This document shows positions 8,078 to 10,488 of a stretch of DNA of 10,488 nt, in pieces (positions within the stretch are counted from its first letter, which is position 1; each line of letters starts with the position of its first letter). The translations under genes and the position numbers were made by a program. Source of the DNA: Paraglomus occultum (lineage: Eukaryota > Glomeromycota > Glomeromycetes > Paraglomerales > Paraglomeraceae). A model generated the notes under the pieces. It saw only the letters and a list, made by a program, of their open reading frames with translations. It was not told the DNA's origin and did no database searches. The DNA is taken from assembly GCA_910592205.1 (NCBI GenBank), contig CAJVPJ010001321.1, positions 1-10,488 of the forward strand, given 5' to 3'.

Positions 8078-8346
8078 TAACAAAAAGCGTTGCATTTTTA
8101 TGACTTCAATTTTAACAAATATTCTATCGCAATATTGGAATAACATTACCGAATGAAATAAAGATTGCGTATGTTCAGATAAAGGACAATCTGCTTATAA
8201 CTACATAATCGATACCGTAAGATAAACTTTATTTTCGACTTCTCATAACAATATATGATAGAACAATTATGGAAATAACGTTACGGGATGAAGACGAATA
8301 TTGCGTATATAAGTGACGGTAAAGATATAATCTGCGTATGGTAAAG
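8078..8346. repeat. Two-copy tandem repeat, period about 135 bp
   Basis: Copy A (about 8078-8212) and copy B (about 8213-8346) align head to tail. Shared landmarks are YGACTTC at 8101 and 8236, AAYATTGGAATAAC versus AATTATGGAAATAAC, ATTGCGTAT at about 8166 and 8301, and ATAATCTGC-like ends. The copies are strongly diverged, so the duplication is old. It lies in the loop of the long inverted repeat. Confidence 0.65.
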
Positions 8347-8449
8347 CTGCTAGTTCTCAATGTTTGATTCCGACTTTGATGTCAAGTGTAAGCCTGCTTT
8401 CAATGCCTCAATTTTTGTCAAGAGATTAGGATTGGAGTGGATGGCGTTA

Positions 8450-8477
8450 AATCCTTATATGTAAAGAACCAATCAGT
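8450..8477 (-). promoter_or_regulatory. Promoter-like ATTGG and TATA box pair, right arm
   Basis: On the minus strand GATTGGTTCTTTACATATAAGG reproduces the left-arm arrangement, with ATATAAGG as the TATA box. It points toward the left arm, so the two candidate promoters converge across about 700 bp. Confidence 0.4.
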
Positions 8478-8529
8478 GTTTGAAGAAATCAGATCGCAGA
8501 AATTTTGGGGCGCGGTGCGAGTTTGTACA

Positions 8530-9480
8530 ATAAGAATGCGGATCATAGAGATGACGGACGTAATAGTAAGAAATTAAGGGCGATGTTCAAAATTTATTAA
8601 CGTTTCACAATTACAATAAAGCAAATTGCGAGAAGCAACTTAAGCTAAACTTTTTATTTATTCAAAAAAAAGAATAACACAATGAGGTCAAGTTAAAGTT
8701 ATGGATTTTAAGTCAAGTAAGTGCATTTATTCTATTTTTCTTTTACCATAATATTACTGGAAAGGGTAAAATGATACTATGATTAATGTACTCCTTTGAG
8801 AATTTCCACAAAGCTAACAACCTGGACAGTCAATCTACCTGATTCATATTTAATGCTGCATAAACGAACAAACTTCTTTATAGCAATTGTCATAGTAAAT
8901 ACGCAATCTAACACAATAAAGAAACATTCTCTCACTTGATTACGTAACGTGTGAGTCAATTATTGTGTTGCGTTTTATCTAAAATATTCGTATTATTGCA
9001 GTCGCAATGTCCATAGTATTAGTATAAATTGATTAAGAGTTATTGTATAAGAAGTTGACCAATCATTGATCGCATTAGACCTCATTGGGCCAATGGATAA
9101 GTATAGTACCAGAAATAATTTCCCGTAGAATTCTGTGATATTTAGATCGAGACAAAAACCAGGAATAACAGAACTTTAAGTTAAGCTTTGAGTTAAACGT
9201 CAAGTTTAGGTTTTTTTGGTACCAATAGAAAGAATCCAAGATGTGTGTTTTGACATACAGTATTGAAAAGTTTAGCTTAAAATTGTAATAACAAATACTC
9301 AACTTTATTTTCGTATAAGTAGTTAAATTGTTATCGTTTTCAACAATAACAAATTATTCACAATAAGCGCTTGTAACAAAAGTATTACTACGTACGCAGC
9401 AATAAATTGATTTCTGCAAATTTATGCAACAACGTAAGACAATGGACCACAAATAGATAAATGAGAATTGGAGGGGAAAA
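8530..9480. other. Gene-poor stretch around the hairpin
   Basis: No exon set was found. Weak nested inverted pairs exist: TTAAGCTAAACTTTT (8641) with AAAAGTTTAGCTTAA (9266), and CAATGAGGTC (8681) with GACCTCATTG (9077). The arms do not align between these blocks. The 75-codon minus-strand frame at 9302-9075 shows no recognisable motif. Confidence 0.45.
8901..8973. repeat. Bulged hairpin of 73 nt
   Basis: The outer stem ACGC plus AACACAATAA (8901-8904 and 8910-8919) pairs with TTATTGTGTTGCGT (8960-8973), leaving a five-base bulge on the left. The inner stem CTCAC (8931-8935) pairs with GTGAG (8951-8955) around a loop containing TTACGTAA. It could be a tiny element or a structured RNA; the sequence does not decide. 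Confidence 0.6.
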
Positions 9481-9500
9481 AAAGGGGGAAATGACGTAAG

Positions 9501-9512
9501 TATATATAAATA
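9501..9512 (+). promoter_or_regulatory. Candidate TATA box (TATATATAAATA)
   Basis: A near-consensus TATA box follows a G/A-rich tract and TGACGTAAG. An ATG in acceptable context lies about 120 bp downstream at 9629. It could drive the candidate split gene beginning there, but no transcript start can be read from sequence. Confidence 0.35.
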
Positions 9513-9628
9513 CCGATAACCGATAGTGAGCTGTTCGTGTCATCTTCTTAAATACAGATCTTTTCGCGACGGACAAGACAACGACGAGGGCCGATTATCC
9601 AAGCCAACTTAGTACCAAACAAAGATTT

Positions 9629-10059
9629 ATGGCGTCAAACACATTAGCAGCAAACGGTAACAACTTTCAAAAAAGAAATCTAAGTAAATAAATGTCTGTC
9701 ACAAGAGCCCGTAAACAAACGTAATGTTTTTCTTTTCGTGACAAATTTTTCCTCAACGAAACTGGTTGCAAAACCAGACCTATGGCTATATTTAAACCAA
9801 GGTTTTCGTCACAATAAGTACTGTATGGTGAGTAAAGGGAAGGGGCAATGTTTATTACGACGACGCGCAGTACGTGGTATTAAAGTAGGGTACGACAAAG
9901 TTAAGCGCACGTATAAGAAAGAGAGGTTACTATAAGGTTATAGGCCGTCTAAATCGTATGCGTTAAGACGTTTTGGCAGTAAGAATATTAACTTGTTTTT
10001 CCTCCCCAGGAAGTTTTTTATTTCGAATATGTAGGAAATATGCGGAACCATCTGATTAA
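9629..10059 (+). other. Possible small spliced reading frame, unrecognised
   Basis: Behind the TATA box, ATG at 9629 opens MASNTLAANG and reaches a donor ACG|GTAAC at 9657. A strong pyrimidine-rich acceptor (TTTTTCCTCCCCAG, ending 10009) fits the same phase and gives SFLFRICRKYAEPSD before TAA at 10057. An alternative donor T|GTAGGA at 10030 would be phase-compatible with the acceptor at 10222 and the donor AAAAG|GTGAGA at 10280. None of the possible products resembles a family I know, and each exon is very short. The 353 bp intron would contain a basic open frame (9738-9935) that I also do not recognise. Confidence 0.2.
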
Positions 10060-10424
10060 TTTGTGATGTTTGTCTAGAACCTAAATTCACGTAAACTATT
10101 TCGCGCTAGGTACGTGCACTAGAACAGACTTGTCTTGGCATTAATCCGTCTAGTGATTGTTTTCTATGTTGAGAGTGTCTATGTAGTAACTTTTGGCGTT
10201 ATATTATTCACATTTTTAGCAGGTAATATCACAATAATGTGCATGTACTCAATAGAATGCTTGACGGTCTTTATCAAAAGGTGAGAGTGGAGAGTGAGGT
10301 AATTTTGTTGATAGTCATGTTTCGAAGTCTGCACTACACCAAGTGCTACACTACCCCAGGGTATAAAATCGGAGGGGGATGCAAACTTCTATGTGGGAGA
10401 TTAGAACACTGCTCAGGAAGCTCA
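10060..10424. other. Right-end region, no recognised gene
   Basis: It holds a good-looking acceptor (TTTTTAGCAG, ending 10222), a good donor (AAAAG|GTGAGA at 10280-10281) and a TATA-like GGTATAAAATC near 10360. These could belong to a gene continuing past the window, but no coherent protein can be read. Confidence 0.3.
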
Positions 10425-10426
10425 TG

Positions 10427-10488
10427 TGTCGGTGATAACCGTGTGTCTGTGATGTGATCTGAGTGTCCGTGACAACCGTGTGTTTGAG
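10427..10488. repeat. Start of a 37-bp tandem repeat
   Basis: TGTCGGTGATAACCGTGTGT at 10427 recurs as TGTCCGTGACAACCGTGTGT at 10464, a shift of 37 bases with two changes. The second unit runs off the end of the window, so the array may be longer. Confidence 0.6.

Larger units (their letters stand above)
7642..8529. repeat. Long inverted repeat with promoter-like arms
   Basis: The left arm (7642-7832) and the complement of the right arm (8377-8529) align from TGTACAAA at the tip inward. Shared blocks include GCGCCCCAAA, TGATTTCTTC, TGATTGGT(T/C)CTTTACATAT, ATAAGGATTTAA, CTCCAAT(T/C)CTAA and AAATTGAGGC-like sequence. The arms differ by point changes and by a duplicated TTTCTTCGAA..TGATTGGTCCT unit in the left arm. 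No transposase, clear target-site duplication or long open frame was found, so it may be a foldback or MITE-like element or an inverted duplication of a gene's 5' end. Only very short open frames follow the TATA boxes (left ATG at 7789, 12 codons). Confidence 0.75.

Noticed and set aside
8641-9281. Inverted pair TTAAGCTAAACTTTT / AAAAGTTTAGCTTAA as ends of another element
   Set aside because: Only about 15 bases pair and the neighbouring sequences do not align, so an element cannot be supported.
9075-9302. 75-codon minus-strand open frame
   Set aside because: Asn/Leu/Lys/Tyr-rich translation of AT-rich DNA with no recognisable motif.

Overview
The window is AT-rich, non-coding-dominated eukaryotic DNA. 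The one convincing gene is split by four short introns (180, 79, 79 and 89 bp) with GT..AG ends, and there are several non-autonomous inverted-repeat elements. No bacterial-style operon, tRNA, rRNA or CRISPR array was seen. The gene product (a secreted, probably two-domain Kre9/Knh1-like beta-sandwich protein), the short introns and the style of the repeats fit an AT-rich early-diverging fungus. An arbuscular mycorrhizal (Glomeromycotina) genome is my best guess, held with moderate confidence and resting on inference rather than a search.

Layout. 1-480: gene-poor sequence with a perfect small hairpin at 36-56. 494-1271: a long-arm inverted-repeat element whose arm ends are packed with ACACCC/GGGTGT palindromes. 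1272-1939: no gene seen. 1940-3062 (minus strand): a five-exon gene for a 231-residue secreted protein. 3063-3702: its upstream region. 3703-4812: no gene except a 174 bp pogo-like MITE (4423-4596) flanked by TA. 4813-6094: a direct segmental duplication of 2389-3702, holding a dead copy of the gene's first three exons plus the same upstream region. 6095-7640: no gene recognised. 7642-8529: a long inverted repeat whose two arms each carry an ATTGG box and a TATA box pointing inward, with a 135 bp tandem duplication between them. 8530-9480: a bulged hairpin and little else. 9481-10488: a good TATA box, a possible short first exon with a strong downstream acceptor, and a 37 bp tandem repeat running off the end.

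How it fits together. The window is best read as a transposon-littered intergenic landscape around one small secreted-protein gene. The gene was partly duplicated with its promoter side. The duplicate lost the last two exons at the breakpoint and then gained an in-frame stop. Before that stop it carries two indels (about -8 in exon 1, +2 in exon 2) that cancel each other. The two most unusual features are this compensated pseudogene and the inward-facing promoter-like inverted repeat.
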